From NCBI GenBank assembly GCA_946885755.1, contig CAMPHB010000004.1, forward strand, positions 1-16,677: a stretch of 16,677 nt of DNA, read 5' to 3'. Shown here one piece after another: positions 1 to 7,742 of this stretch. The position numbers and the translations under genes are program-made. Every line of letters begins with the position of its first letter. Position 1 is the first letter of the stretch. The stretch is from an uncultured Methylophaga sp. GTDB taxonomy: Bacteria; Pseudomonadota; Gammaproteobacteria; Nitrosococcales; Methylophagaceae. The notes below the pieces were generated by a model, which ran no database searches, was not told where the DNA came from, and saw nothing but the letters and a program-made list of their open reading frames with translations.

Positions 1-976
1 ACCCCACCCATGGCATATTGCCATCAGCAAAAACCTGTTTAATCGCACCCAGCTCCGCCAAATCACCAACTGGCGTACTGGTACCATGCGCATTGATATA
101 GTCGATTTTGTCATTGCGCATGGTTGACATTGCCAGTTGCATACAGCGCTGTGCACCTTCACCAGATGGCGCAACCATGTCGTAACCATCAGAAGTCGCA
201 CCATACCCCGTTAGTTCGGCGTAAATTTTGGCGCCACGGGCTTTGGCATGTTCGTAATCTTCCAGCACCAGCACACCACCGCCGCCGGCGATAACAAAGC
301 CATCACGGTCAGCATCATAGGCGCGCGAGGCTTTTTCCGGTGTATCGTTGTATTTGGTAGACAATGCGCCCATGGCATCAAATAACGAGCTCATTGACCA
401 ATGCTCTTCTTCTGCGCCGCCGGCAAACACAATATCCTGTTTGCCCAGTTGGATTTGCTCCATAGCGTTGCCAATGCAGTGTGCGCTGGTCGCACAAGCC
501 GATGACATGGAGTAATTCACACCTTTAATTTTGAAAGGTGTCGCAAGGCAAGCCGAGGTAGTACTGCCCATCACCTGCGTCACGCGGTATGGACCGATAC
601 GTTTCAGGCCTTTTTCACGCAGAATATCAGCTGCTTCCACCTGATTAGCTGATGATGCCCCACCGGAGCCCATAATCAGACCGGTGCGCGGGTTAGAAAC
701 CTCTGCTTCAGTCAGTCCGGCGTCAGCAACTGCCTGCTGCATAGCAATATATGCATACGCCGCGGCATCGCCCATAAAACGCAATACTTTGCGATCGATA
801 TATTCTTTAAAATCAATATCGAAGTAGCCGGCAACATGACTGCGAAAACCCATGTCGGCATAGACTTGTTTAAATTTGATACCGCTTCGGGAAAGCCGCA
901 GCGATTCACTGACCGTTGCCGCATCCAGTCCTAAACAGGAAGTTACCCCCAAACCGGTTACTACTACACGTCGCAT
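1..976 (-). CDS. fabB: 3-oxoacyl-ACP synthase I (FabB), 3' end cut by window
   Basis: Beta-ketoacyl-ACP synthase I, the cytosolic condensing enzyme that elongates the cis-3-decenoyl-ACP made by FabA, so the pair makes unsaturated fatty acids. About 325 codons of an expected ~404 are visible. The protein opens [10 protein letters not shown] and carries the nucleophile in SSACATSAH (Cys161) and the first active-site histidine in NAHGTSTP (His297). The second histidine, the conserved lysine and the C-terminus lie beyond the window. Start choice: two in-frame ATGs exist (982 and 976). AGGA at 984-987 sits 7 bases from the ATG at 976 but only 1 base from the other, so 976 is preferred. That AGGA overlaps the fabA stop codon, and only 9 bases separate the genes, so they form an operon with probable translational coupling. 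The sequence resembles Pseudomonas FabB (GSGGASS, EEEHWS) more than the enteric one. Confidence 0.96.
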   Translation of the reverse strand, partial: MRRVVVTGLGVTSCLGLDAATVSESLRLSRSGIKFKQVYADMGFRSHVAGYFDIDFKEYIDRKVLRFMGDAAAYAYIAMQQAVADAGLTEAEVSNPRTGLIMGSGGASSANQVEAADILREKGLKRIGPYRVTQVMGSTTSACLATPFKIKGVNYSMSSACATSAHCIGNAMEQIQLGKQDIVFAGGAEEEHWSMSSLFDAMGALSTKYNDTPEKASRAYDADRDGFVIAGGGGVLVLEDYEHAKARGAKIYAELTGYGATSDGYDMVAPSGEGAQRCMQLAMSTMRNDKIDYINAHGTSTPVGDLAELGAIKQVFADGNMPWVG

Positions 977-985
977 CGTCATATC

Positions 986-1501
986 CTAAAAATCATCCGT
1001 AGAGGTAAATAAACCGACCCGCAGATCTTTGGCAACGTAAATTTCGCGACCATCAACCGAGACGGTGCCATCCGCAATCGCCAACACCAGTTTGCGGGCA
1101 ATGACCCGCTTCAGGTCGATTTTGTAGGTTACTTTTTTGGCTGTCGGCAATACTTGCCCGGTAAATTTAACTTCACCGGAACCCAGTGCCCGGCCACGTC
1201 CCGGATTACCATCCCAGGCCAGAAAAAAGCCGACTAGTTGCCACATTGCATCAAGGCCTAAGCAGCCTGGCATGACCGGATCACCCGGGAAATGGCAGTC
1301 AAAGAACCATAGATCCGGATGAATATCGAGTTCGGCGATGATCTCTCCCTTACCGTAAGCGCCTCCGGTATTGGCGATATGACTGATGCGATCCATCATC
1401 AGCATGTTCGGGACGGGCAGTTGAGCATTGCCGGGGCCAAACATTTCGCCGTGACCGCACTGCAATAGCTCCTCGTAGGAAAATGATGCTTGCTTACTCA
1501 T
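986..1501 (-). CDS. fabA: 3-hydroxydecanoyl-ACP dehydratase/isomerase (FabA)
   Basis: Bifunctional cytosolic hot-dog-fold enzyme that dehydrates 3-hydroxydecanoyl-ACP and isomerises the trans-2 product to cis-3-decenoyl-ACP, the branch point of anaerobic unsaturated fatty acid synthesis. The 171-residue length equals the family norm. The catalytic pair is at the canonical positions: His70 in [11 protein letters not shown] and Asp84 in LGLDAMWQL. The motif [18 protein letters not shown] is also intact. The ATG at 1501 has a modest GAG-type ribosome binding site 6 bases upstream. fabB follows after 9 bases. A possible -10 element (TATCAT on the minus strand, 1537-1542) lies 36 bases upstream, but no convincing -35 and no clear FadR or FabR operator was seen. 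The gene is insulated from the secretion cluster upstream by the terminator at 1582-1612. Confidence 0.98.
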   Translation of the reverse strand: MSKQASFSYEELLQCGHGEMFGPGNAQLPVPNMLMMDRISHIANTGGAYGKGEIIAELDIHPDLWFFDCHFPGDPVMPGCLGLDAMWQLVGFFLAWDGNPGRGRALGSGEVKFTGQVLPTAKKVTYKIDLKRVIARKLVLAIADGTVSVDGREIYVAKDLRVGLFTSTDDF

Positions 1502-1581
1502 GAAAACTCTTGATTATCCCCTCAATTGGGCACGCTATGATAGCACGATCCCACCCAGCGCAGAAAAGCAGCAAAGCCGCT

Positions 1582-1612
1582 AAAAAAAAGCCACGGCCGG
1601 CTGGCCGTGGCT
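1582..1612 (-). terminator. Rho-independent terminator after the TolC-like gene
   Basis: On the minus strand a perfect 10-bp stem (AGCCACGGCC pairing with GGCCGTGGCT) closes a 4-base loop and runs into eight consecutive T residues. It lies 23 bases beyond the stop of the TolC-like gene and separates the secretion cluster from fabAB. Confidence 0.93.
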
Positions 1613-1635
1613 AAGTTCAATCAATTAGCTGGTAT

Positions 1636-2955
1636 TTAGTTAGTTGCCACAGTGGCAGAGGCTTCCGGTGCCTGTACATCCAAACCTTCAAGCAATAAGC
1701 CCATGCTGTTCAAAATACGATACATCGCATAGGTTTCATCATATCGCGCTTCAGTTAACGAAATCCGTGACCGGAACAATTCATTTTCTGAATCCAGCAA
1801 GTCCAGCAAAGTCCGCTGACCAAGACTGAATTGTTGTTGATATGCATCGCGGGTTTTTTCAGCAGATTCGGCATACTTTTCAAAATACACCATCTGATTA
1901 CGCACAGTTTGCAGCGCATTCCATGACAGGCGAGTGCTCTCTTCTACCTGACGGTGAGTATTGTTACGGATTTCAGCAGCTTGATTAATCAACGCTGCGG
2001 TTTCTTCGCGCCGGGCCTGATCACGACCACCGTTATACAGGTTGTAACGCAATCTCAGCATCGCCTGAAAGTCACGATCTGAGCCACGAACGGCATCGAT
2101 ATTGTTGTCTTGCCGGGCACCAACTTCAAAATCCAATCGCGGAAAGAATGGCGCTAAAGCCGTGTCATGCTGATAATTGGCAGATTCAACGTCGGCGTTG
2201 GCTGATTTCAACGTCGGATGATTATTAATCGCCATATCAATCGCTTCTTCTACCGACGCGGGTATCAAAGCCGCCGGTGAATCCGGATCACTGAGTGAAG
2301 TCGGCATGATGCCCACCACGCGCAGATAATTGGTTTCGGCATCACGTAAATTGCTCTGCTCGGCCATCAGATTAGTCTCTGCCAGAGACAAACGACCCAG
2401 ACTTTGATCAACATCAGCACGGCGACCTACCCCCCGCTCAGCACGCAGCAGGATCTGGTCATGTGTACGTTGGTGTGCTTCCAGATTGTCATACGCCAAT
2501 TCAACAATTTTCTGCCGGCGTAACACATTCAGGTAGGCATCAATTGCTTCCAAAGCCGTGTTTTCAGCGGCACTGTAAACGGTATGAGCTCGCGAATTGG
2601 TTCGGGCTTCCTGCCGATTGACTTCATTTGAGGTCTGCATGCCGTCAAATAACATTTGTCTCGCATTCAGACTGGCTTCATTACGGTTATAACCAACACT
2701 GTCACCATTTGCAGGGTTGTTACGGGTGGCAGGATTACTGGTGCGCTCATAACCAGTTCCAAGAGCTAAATCCAAGGTTGGGAAATAACCGGCACGCGCC
2801 TGATCGATTTCTTTTGAGACGGCGTTACGTTCATGTACCGCAGACAAAACATCCGGGTTAGTCTTTAAAGTGGTATCAACTGCCTCACGCAAAGTTTCGG
2901 CAGAAGCCACATTGACACCGGCAATTAACGGGATGACAAAAATTAACGTTTTCAT
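1636..2955 (-). CDS. lapE: TolC-family outer membrane protein of a type I secretion system (LapE/AggA-like)
   Basis: Outer membrane channel-tunnel protein, about 439 residues, that would complete the exporter encoded upstream. The start was placed at 2955, although the frame is open to 3066. From 2955 the protein begins MKTLIFVIPLIAGVNVASA and is then cut before ETLREAV, a clean Sec signal peptide. AGGA stands 8 bases ahead of this ATG, while the longer form would bury the signal peptide. The mature part shows the duplicated TolC layout: helix-rich repeats, the strand motif YNLYNGGRDQARR, and the late motif FSLGQRTLLDLLDSENELF typical of type I secretion outer membrane proteins. The intergenic stretch upstream (2956-3094) contains an inverted repeat, so the gene may have its own promoter as well as read-through from the regulator gene. 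The gene ends at a strong terminator. Family assignment is secure; the LapE name rests on the neighbours. Confidence 0.92.
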   Translation of the reverse strand: MKTLIFVIPLIAGVNVASAETLREAVDTTLKTNPDVLSAVHERNAVSKEIDQARAGYFPTLDLALGTGYERTSNPATRNNPANGDSVGYNRNEASLNARQMLFDGMQTSNEVNRQEARTNSRAHTVYSAAENTALEAIDAYLNVLRRQKIVELAYDNLEAHQRTHDQILLRAERGVGRRADVDQSLGRLSLAETNLMAEQSNLRDAETNYLRVVGIMPTSLSDPDSPAALIPASVEEAIDMAINNHPTLKSANADVESANYQHDTALAPFFPRLDFEVGARQDNNIDAVRGSDRDFQAMLRLRYNLYNGGRDQARREETAALINQAAEIRNNTHRQVEESTRLSWNALQTVRNQMVYFEKYAESAEKTRDAYQQQFSLGQRTLLDLLDSENELFRSRISLTEARYDETYAMYRILNSMGLLLEGLDVQAPEASATVATN

Positions 2956-3025
2956 AATGCATGTCCTATTACTTATGAGCTGTGTTGCTTGCGGCATCCC
3001 CTCACTCAACACAAAATTATTAACC

Positions 3026-3043
3026 AAACTTATTATTAAGTTT
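3026..3043. repeat. Perfect 18-bp inverted repeat upstream of the TolC-like gene, candidate operator
   Basis: The arms AAACTTA and TAAGTTT flank TTAT, making a fully symmetrical AT-rich palindrome 71-88 bases upstream of the TolC-like start and just downstream of the regulator gene. It has no T-tract that would make it a terminator of the usual kind. Its ACTT...AAGT half-sites resemble those of the repeat at 7326-7340 ahead of the same gene cluster. A role as operator is inference. Confidence 0.45.
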
Positions 3044-3094
3044 TTCCTTAAACGTGCTGAATCCAAGTATATGCCTAAATTCAGCGTAAAAACA

Positions 3095-3757
3095 CTAGCG
3101 TAAATCGCGAAATACTATCGCCAGCGACAAACGATCCGGCAAATTCATTTTTTGAAAGATAGTTGTTAAATGTGCTTTGACGGTTCGTTCTGTAATATTC
3201 ATTTTGCGGGCAATCATTTTGTTGGTGGCGCCATGGCTAACCAACGCTGCTACTTCACGTTCTTTGGGCGACAAACTGTCAGCTGCCCTGCGATGTGCAT
3301 CATCAATTTTTGGTGCATGGTTCATTTCATCAATCAAATCAGCAATCAGATGTCGTTCAACCCATACCTCACCCTGCAAAATCAGATGAATGGCGATCCG
3401 CAATTTATCCAGCGGCAGATCTTCATTGAAATAGCCGCGTGCACCTTGTTTTAGGGCAGCGATCTGTATTGACACCGGTTGTTGCGGGCCAACAATCAAA
3501 ATACGACTATTTGGCGCAGCAGCTTTTAAAGCAATCAAGGCATCAGTCTGATGGGCATCAAGCAAACTCTGCTCACAAATCAACATATCGGCAGCCTGCA
3601 GAGAAACGGCTTGCTGCATGGCGTGAATATCACGATAGGCAAAACACAAATATTCTTTATGCAGTGCTGTTGTTATTTCGCGCGCTTTGTCAGCGTCAGC
3701 AAAGGCAAGATACACCCGGGTTTGTTCGGTTAAATGCTGATTCATTTCAATACCCAT
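3095..3757 (-). CDS. LuxR/NarL-type transcription regulator with degenerate receiver domain
   Basis: A 220-residue two-domain protein. Residues 161-217 form a complete LuxR-type helix-turn-helix (SLSPKEREVAALVSHGATNK through TERTVKAHLTTIFQKM). Residues 14-125 fold as a receiver by pattern, but the phosphorylation chemistry looks lost: the acidic pair is reduced to FADAD, the phosphoacceptor Asp position is Glu62 (ADMLICEQS), the Thr/Ser position is Gly90 (ILIVGPQ) and the conserved Lys is Glu112 (GARGYFNED). It therefore probably works without phosphorylation, perhaps through a ligand or constitutively. No W[FLM][TS]R c-di-GMP motif of the VpsT type was seen. The gene starts 3 bases after the stop of the membrane fusion protein gene and lies inside the secretion cluster, so it is a likely local regulator of secretion or adhesion. 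ATG at 3745 is an alternative start. No orphan sensor kinase is present in the window. Confidence 0.9.
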   Translation of the reverse strand: MGIEMNQHLTEQTRVYLAFADADKAREITTALHKEYLCFAYRDIHAMQQAVSLQAADMLICEQSLLDAHQTDALIALKAAAPNSRILIVGPQQPVSIQIAALKQGARGYFNEDLPLDKLRIAIHLILQGEVWVERHLIADLIDEMNHAPKIDDAHRRAADSLSPKEREVAALVSHGATNKMIARKMNITERTVKAHLTTIFQKMNLPDRLSLAIVFRDLR

Positions 3758-3760
3758 ACA

Positions 3761-5092
3761 CTAGCGTTCCCGCAAGGCTTCATTTTTAGCTTTCAGGATG
3801 GGTTTTAGTAAGTAATCCATCACTGTTTTCTTGCCGGTCAGAATATCCACTGTAACCGTCATACCGGGGATAATTTCTAAATTGCCTTTACTGCTTTCAA
3901 TCTGATTTTTGGTGGTACGCAGATAAATCAGATAAAAACTTTCATCCTTGTCATTGGTGATGGTGTCAGCACTTATTCGCTCTAATCTTGCCGGCAAACC
4001 ACCGTAAATCGAAAAGTCATAAGCGGTGAATTTCACCATAGCATCCTGCCCCGGACGCAAAAATGCAATATCTGCAGGCCGAATATGTGCTTCTATCAAT
4101 AAGTTATCTTCAACCGGCACGATTTCTACCAGATCCTCACCGGGTTGGATGACACCGCCAACCGTATTGATCAAAATACGTTTAATCGTGCCTTTAACCG
4201 GCGACCGCACTTCGGTACGAGTCACACGGTCTTTAAGCGCTGAGGTGCTTTCCTGGGTGCGCTTAAATTCAGCTTTAACCTCACTAAGCTCGCGAGCTGC
4301 TTCCGTTTGGAAACGTATCCGTTCTTCTGCAATTTTGCGTCTGACTTCATCTAAGGCGGATTGAATTCTTGGAATCGCCAAACGATTGGCATCCATCTCA
4401 CCACGTAACTCGTTAACCGTACGTTTCAGCCGAAGTATTTCTACTTCAGACATAACGCCTTCAGCAACTAACGGTTCAGACATCATTAATTCTTGATTAC
4501 TGAGCTCATAACTGCGCTGCAATTGTTGTTGTTTTGCATTGCGTTCAACTAATTCCTGCTGACGCTGTTCTGCTTGTTGCTGTAAAACGCTAATAGTGCT
4601 TTCTAAACGGCGCTGTCTCGATGCATAAAGTTCCTGTTCATCCGCAGCCAGAATAGGCTGTTCAAATAATAGTTTTTCAGGCAATACGAGCGGTTTACCC
4701 TCACTCTCAGCTTCTAACCTTGCAACTCGCGCCATCAATTCCCAATATTTCAGCTGTGTTTCGCGGAATGATGATGAAAAACGGGTGTCATCAATTTTCA
4801 TCAACACATCACCTTTTTCCACCAGCTGACCTTCAGCAACCAGAATTTCGTTGACGATGCCGCCTTCAAGGTTCTGTACCACCTGCAAACGGCTTGATGG
4901 CACAACTTTGCCTTCACCCCGGGTGACTTCGTCGATTTCGGTAACGTTGTCCCACCAGCCTGAACAAATAAAAAACAACTCCGTCAGAATCAGCAATGAA
5001 TGGCCGCCACGATGTGCTGATTCCATTGTCGCTGAGCTGACCTCAGACATAAATTCAATATCATCAGGATGCGTACGCTTAAACAATCCCAT
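3761..5092 (-). CDS. lapC: HlyD-family membrane fusion protein of a type I secretion system (LapC-like)
   Basis: Periplasmic adaptor linking the inner membrane ABC exporter to the TolC-like channel, 443 residues. Seen in order: a short cytosolic N-terminus, one membrane segment at about 32-47, the family motif EIDEVTRGEGKVVPS, a first half lipoyl domain (NLEGGIVNEILVAEGQLVEKGDVL), long alpha-helical coiled coil at roughly 105-280 rich in Gln, Glu and Arg, then the second lipoyl half (VRSPVKGTIKRILI) and the closing signature GMTVTVDILTGKKTVMDYLL. The membrane segment is short and holds a glutamate, which is slightly unusual. The start follows AAGGAT in the tail of the exporter gene, whose stop is 3 bases upstream. 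The regulator gene follows 3 bases after the stop, so the genes are co-transcribed. Confidence 0.94.
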   Translation of the reverse strand: MGLFKRTHPDDIEFMSEVSSATMESAHRGGHSLLILTELFFICSGWWDNVTEIDEVTRGEGKVVPSSRLQVVQNLEGGIVNEILVAEGQLVEKGDVLMKIDDTRFSSSFRETQLKYWELMARVARLEAESEGKPLVLPEKLLFEQPILAADEQELYASRQRRLESTISVLQQQAEQRQQELVERNAKQQQLQRSYELSNQELMMSEPLVAEGVMSEVEILRLKRTVNELRGEMDANRLAIPRIQSALDEVRRKIAEERIRFQTEAARELSEVKAEFKRTQESTSALKDRVTRTEVRSPVKGTIKRILINTVGGVIQPGEDLVEIVPVEDNLLIEAHIRPADIAFLRPGQDAMVKFTAYDFSIYGGLPARLERISADTITNDKDESFYLIYLRTTKNQIESSKGNLEIIPGMTVTVDILTGKKTVMDYLLKPILKAKNEALRER

Positions 5093-5095
5093 GAT

Positions 5096-7276
5096 TTATC
5101 CTTTTGAAACCCGGATATGACCGCTTTTCAGTGCCGTCATAATCTGCTCGCGCGGCCCATCCGCTACCAGCCGCCCCTGATCCATTACCAGGATCCGATC
5201 TACCAGACTGAGTAATGATGCCCGGTGCGTAACCAAAAACAGCGTTTTGCCTTTGATGACCTCACTTAATTTTGCTTTAAAACGTTCTTCAGTGCTGTTA
5301 TCCATGGCATTGGTTGGCTCATCAAGCACCAATACCGGGGGATCCATTAACAATGCGCGGGCCACTGCAACACTTTGTCGCTGACCGCCGGATAACCCCT
5401 CGCCACGCTCACCAACCGGCATATCAAAACCCGCTGGATGCCGGTTCACAAAATCAGTGACACCAGCAATTTCCGCTGCGCGTAATACCGCGGTATCTTC
5501 AGCAAACGGGGCACCCATGGCGATATTGTCCCGAATACTGCCAAAAAACAGCACCACATCCTGCGGCGCATAGCCCATGCTGTGGCGTAAATCGACCGGA
5601 TCAATCTGCCGGATATCGGTGTTATCAAGCAAAATTGAACCTTCTGACGGTTCGTACAAACCCAACAGCAATTTTTCGATAGAGCTTTTACCGGAACCAA
5701 TCCTGCCAATAACAGCCACTTTTTCGCCGGGATTAATTTTGAAACTAACTTCCGTTAACGCATCCATAGGTTGTTCCGGATAACGAAAACTGACGTTTTT
5801 AAACTCAATGCCGCCCTGAAAAGCAGGCCGGTGTAAAAATTCACGGCCACTTGGCCGTTCAACTGGCAGGCTCATCATTGAGTTTAATGAGCTTAGTGCC
5901 GCTTTAGAATGGTGGTAGCGGGTCAAAATCGCTGCCAGCTGACTCATCGGTGCTAACGCCCGGCCGGTCAGAATGGTGCAGGCGATCAGCGCCCCCATGG
6001 TGATTTCATTTTCACTGATGAGATAAACGCCATAAACCACGACAGCAATGGTCGTCATTTGTTGAACAAAACTGGTGAGATTAATCGCCGTGGTCGACAG
6101 CAACCGGGCACGCTGACTATAGCGAGCGATAAAACCAATAGTCTGTTCCCATTTACGCTGGATTGGCGTTTCCGCTCCAATGCTTTTAATGGTTTCCAGA
6201 CCGGTCAGTGTTTCAATCAGCGTGGCACTTTTTTGTCCTGAATGACGGAATAAATGCTGAATCGTCCGGCCCAGCGGGATTTGAATAATAAGACTGATCA
6301 AAATAGTAATAGGAATGACCGCCAGCGGAATATAAGCCAGGTTACCGGCCAGCATCCATATCACCGCGATAAACAAAAACGCAAACGGCAAATCAATCAG
6401 TGTTGTCAGGGTTGCAGAGGTAAAGAAATCACGAAATGACTCAAATTCCTGCATGCTGTTGGCAAACGAGCCGACCGAGTTGGAGCGTGCTGACATTTTG
6501 ATGCCCATGACACGTTCAAAAATCGTCGATGACAACATTACATCTGCCCGTTTACCGGCCATATCGATAAAGTAGCCACGCAAGGTTCGGAGCAGAAAAT
6601 CAAAAATAAACACCGTGGTAACGCCAATCGCCAATACCCATAGTGTCGACAAGGCGTGATTTGGCACCACCCTGTCATACACATTCATAATAAACAGCGG
6701 TGAAGCCAGGGCAAATAAATTGACCAGAATCGAGGCAACAAAAACCTCGCTGTAGATTGGCCAGAAGCGCATGATCGTGCCCCAGAACCAATGACCAGCA
6801 CGTGGCACTGCGCTGGTTTCTGTGCGCTTGTCAAAGTGATGCGCTGGTTTGATGAAAATCGCATAACCGCTGTACTGTTTTTCCAGTTCACTGATATCGA
6901 TTTCGCTTTCACCACTACCGGTTTCCGGAAAAATAACTGTCGCAGTTTTACCTTTGATGGCGGTCAGGATGCAGGCAGTTGTGTTATCGAGCAGTAATAC
7001 CGCGGGCAAGACAAATGCAGAGATTTTGCGCAGCGGACGTTTAACGGTCTTGGCGGATAAGCCGGCGCGCTCGGCGGCGCGGCTGAATAAAGACGGCGTC
7101 AGTTTATTATCGACCAGCGGCAGACCGGCAACCAGCGAGTCCGCACTGTGCGGCTTGTTCAGCATTTTTGCCAGTAATAACAAACAGCCCAGCAAAGGAT
7201 CATCAAGTGTTTGACGGCCCTCTTCCGTGCGCCATTGCGTTTTGTCATTAAGCTTGGTGACTTGCTCGGTTTCCAT
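5096..7276 (-). CDS. lapB: Type I secretion ABC exporter with C39-like, non-catalytic domain (LapB/LssB-like)
   Basis: Inner membrane ATP-driven exporter, 726 residues, of the LssB/LapB subfamily that secretes large RTX adhesins. Domains in order: an N-terminal C39-peptidase-like domain (about 25-150) in which the usual DCG nucleophile motif reads DPLLGC, so it should dock substrate rather than cut it; a six-helix transmembrane domain (about 160-460); and a nucleotide-binding domain with Walker A GRIGSGKSS (524-532), signature LSGGQ (628-632), Walker B VLVLDE (648-653) and switch His684 (LVTHR). All ATPase motifs are intact. The adaptor gene follows after 3 bases. No substrate adhesin, LapD or LapG gene is in the window. 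Upstream lie a candidate promoter, an inverted repeat and a CRP-type site. The symbol lapB is meant in the adhesin sense, not the lipopolysaccharide-assembly protein of the same name. Confidence 0.94.
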   Translation of the reverse strand: METEQVTKLNDKTQWRTEEGRQTLDDPLLGCLLLLAKMLNKPHSADSLVAGLPLVDNKLTPSLFSRAAERAGLSAKTVKRPLRKISAFVLPAVLLLDNTTACILTAIKGKTATVIFPETGSGESEIDISELEKQYSGYAIFIKPAHHFDKRTETSAVPRAGHWFWGTIMRFWPIYSEVFVASILVNLFALASPLFIMNVYDRVVPNHALSTLWVLAIGVTTVFIFDFLLRTLRGYFIDMAGKRADVMLSSTIFERVMGIKMSARSNSVGSFANSMQEFESFRDFFTSATLTTLIDLPFAFLFIAVIWMLAGNLAYIPLAVIPITILISLIIQIPLGRTIQHLFRHSGQKSATLIETLTGLETIKSIGAETPIQRKWEQTIGFIARYSQRARLLSTTAINLTSFVQQMTTIAVVVYGVYLISENEITMGALIACTILTGRALAPMSQLAAILTRYHHSKAALSSLNSMMSLPVERPSGREFLHRPAFQGGIEFKNVSFRYPEQPMDALTEVSFKINPGEKVAVIGRIGSGKSSIEKLLLGLYEPSEGSILLDNTDIRQIDPVDLRHSMGYAPQDVVLFFGSIRDNIAMGAPFAEDTAVLRAAEIAGVTDFVNRHPAGFDMPVGERGEGLSGGQRQSVAVARALLMDPPVLVLDEPTNAMDNSTEERFKAKLSEVIKGKTLFLVTHRASLLSLVDRILVMDQGRLVADGPREQIMTALKSGHIRVSKG

Positions 7277-7302
7277 CGAAATCCATTATGCCAGATGAAA
7301 AA

Positions 7303-7318
7303 TGTGATGAGTCTCACA
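7303..7318. promoter_or_regulatory. Perfect CRP/Vfr-type binding site TGTGA-N6-TCACA
   Basis: TGTGATGAGTCTCACA matches both half-sites of the CRP consensus exactly, with the correct 6-base spacer and A/T-rich flanks (AAA before, GTT after). It is centred 34 bases upstream of the exporter ATG and about 90 bases upstream of the plus-strand gene at 7401. Relative to the candidate exporter promoter it would sit just past the transcription start (repression by blocking). Relative to a possible plus-strand -10 (TATAAC, 7368-7373) it would sit near -70, a class I activator position. Direction of effect is inference. Confidence 0.7.
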
Positions 7319-7325
7319 GTTTTTT

Positions 7326-7340
7326 ACTTTACTGTAAAGT
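7326..7340. repeat. Inverted repeat overlapping the exporter promoter, candidate operator
   Basis: The arms ACTTTA and TAAAGT flank CTG. The repeat overlaps the proposed -10 element of the exporter promoter and lies next to the CRP-type site. The ACTT...AAGT ends resemble the palindrome at 3026-3043. Confidence 0.4.
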
Positions 7341-7359
7341 GATTCACCCTTAATCTCAA
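7331..7359 (-). promoter_or_regulatory. Candidate sigma-70 promoter of the type I secretion cluster
   Basis: On the minus strand TTGAGA (7354-7359) and TACAGT (7331-7336) are separated by 17 bases, matching the -35 consensus at 5 of 6 and the -10 at 4 of 6 positions. Predicted transcription start is near 7324, giving a leader of about 48 bases that contains the CRP-type site. Confidence 0.4.
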
Positions 7360-7400
7360 CATTAGCTTATAACATCAGAAAACTACAGGGAATATTCTAT

Positions 7401-7739
7401 ATGGCTTATATACGCCGGAACGCACAGGGAGAAATCATCGCTGTGTTTGATGCACCGCAAACCGATGCCAATGAATTTATGTCACCTAATGCACCGGAAT
7501 TATTGAAGTTTTTGGGTCAGAATAATGATGTCAATGCCGCGCGGACATTATTGTCGAGTTCAGATCTGGCCCTCATCCGGGTATTGGAAGACTTGATCAA
7601 TACGCTGATTGATAAGGGTGTTATTTTATTTACCGATCTGCCGCCGGCAGCACGCGAAAAACTCGCCAATCGCGAAAAATTCCGCGACCATTTGAGCAGT
7701 CTGGAAGATCTGATGAACGAAGATCCAGGGCTGCTTTAG
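7401..7739 (+). CDS. Small conserved protein, often named tryptophan synthase subunit beta-like
   Basis: A 112-residue soluble, acidic protein without signal peptide or membrane segment. It opens MAYIRRNAQGEIIAVFD and has the conserved core LALIRVLEDLINTLIDKGVILFTDLPPAAREKL, which I recognise from a family of short gammaproteobacterial proteins commonly labelled tryptophan synthase subunit beta-like. That label appears to be a legacy name: nothing here resembles the PLP-binding fold or catalytic lysine of TrpB, and the protein is far too short. Its function is unknown. An AGGGAA motif about 10 bases ahead of the ATG is a fair ribosome binding site. The gene is divergent from the secretion exporter and shares its regulatory region, including the CRP-type site. 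It ends 3 bases from the end of der, which is convergent. Confidence 0.85.
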   Translation: MAYIRRNAQGEIIAVFDAPQTDANEFMSPNAPELLKFLGQNNDVNAARTLLSSSDLALIRVLEDLINTLIDKGVILFTDLPPAAREKLANREKFRDHLSSLEDLMNEDPGLL

Positions 7740-7742
7740 CGC

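Noticed and set aside
1537..1570. Sigma-70 promoter of fabA
   Set aside because: A TATCAT -10 is present but no credible -35 at 16-18 bases; mentioned under fabA only.
2956..3066. Extension of the TolC-like gene to an ATG at 3066
   Set aside because: It would place 37 polar residues before a clean signal peptide; the ATG at 2955 has AGGA at good spacing and gives the normal family start.
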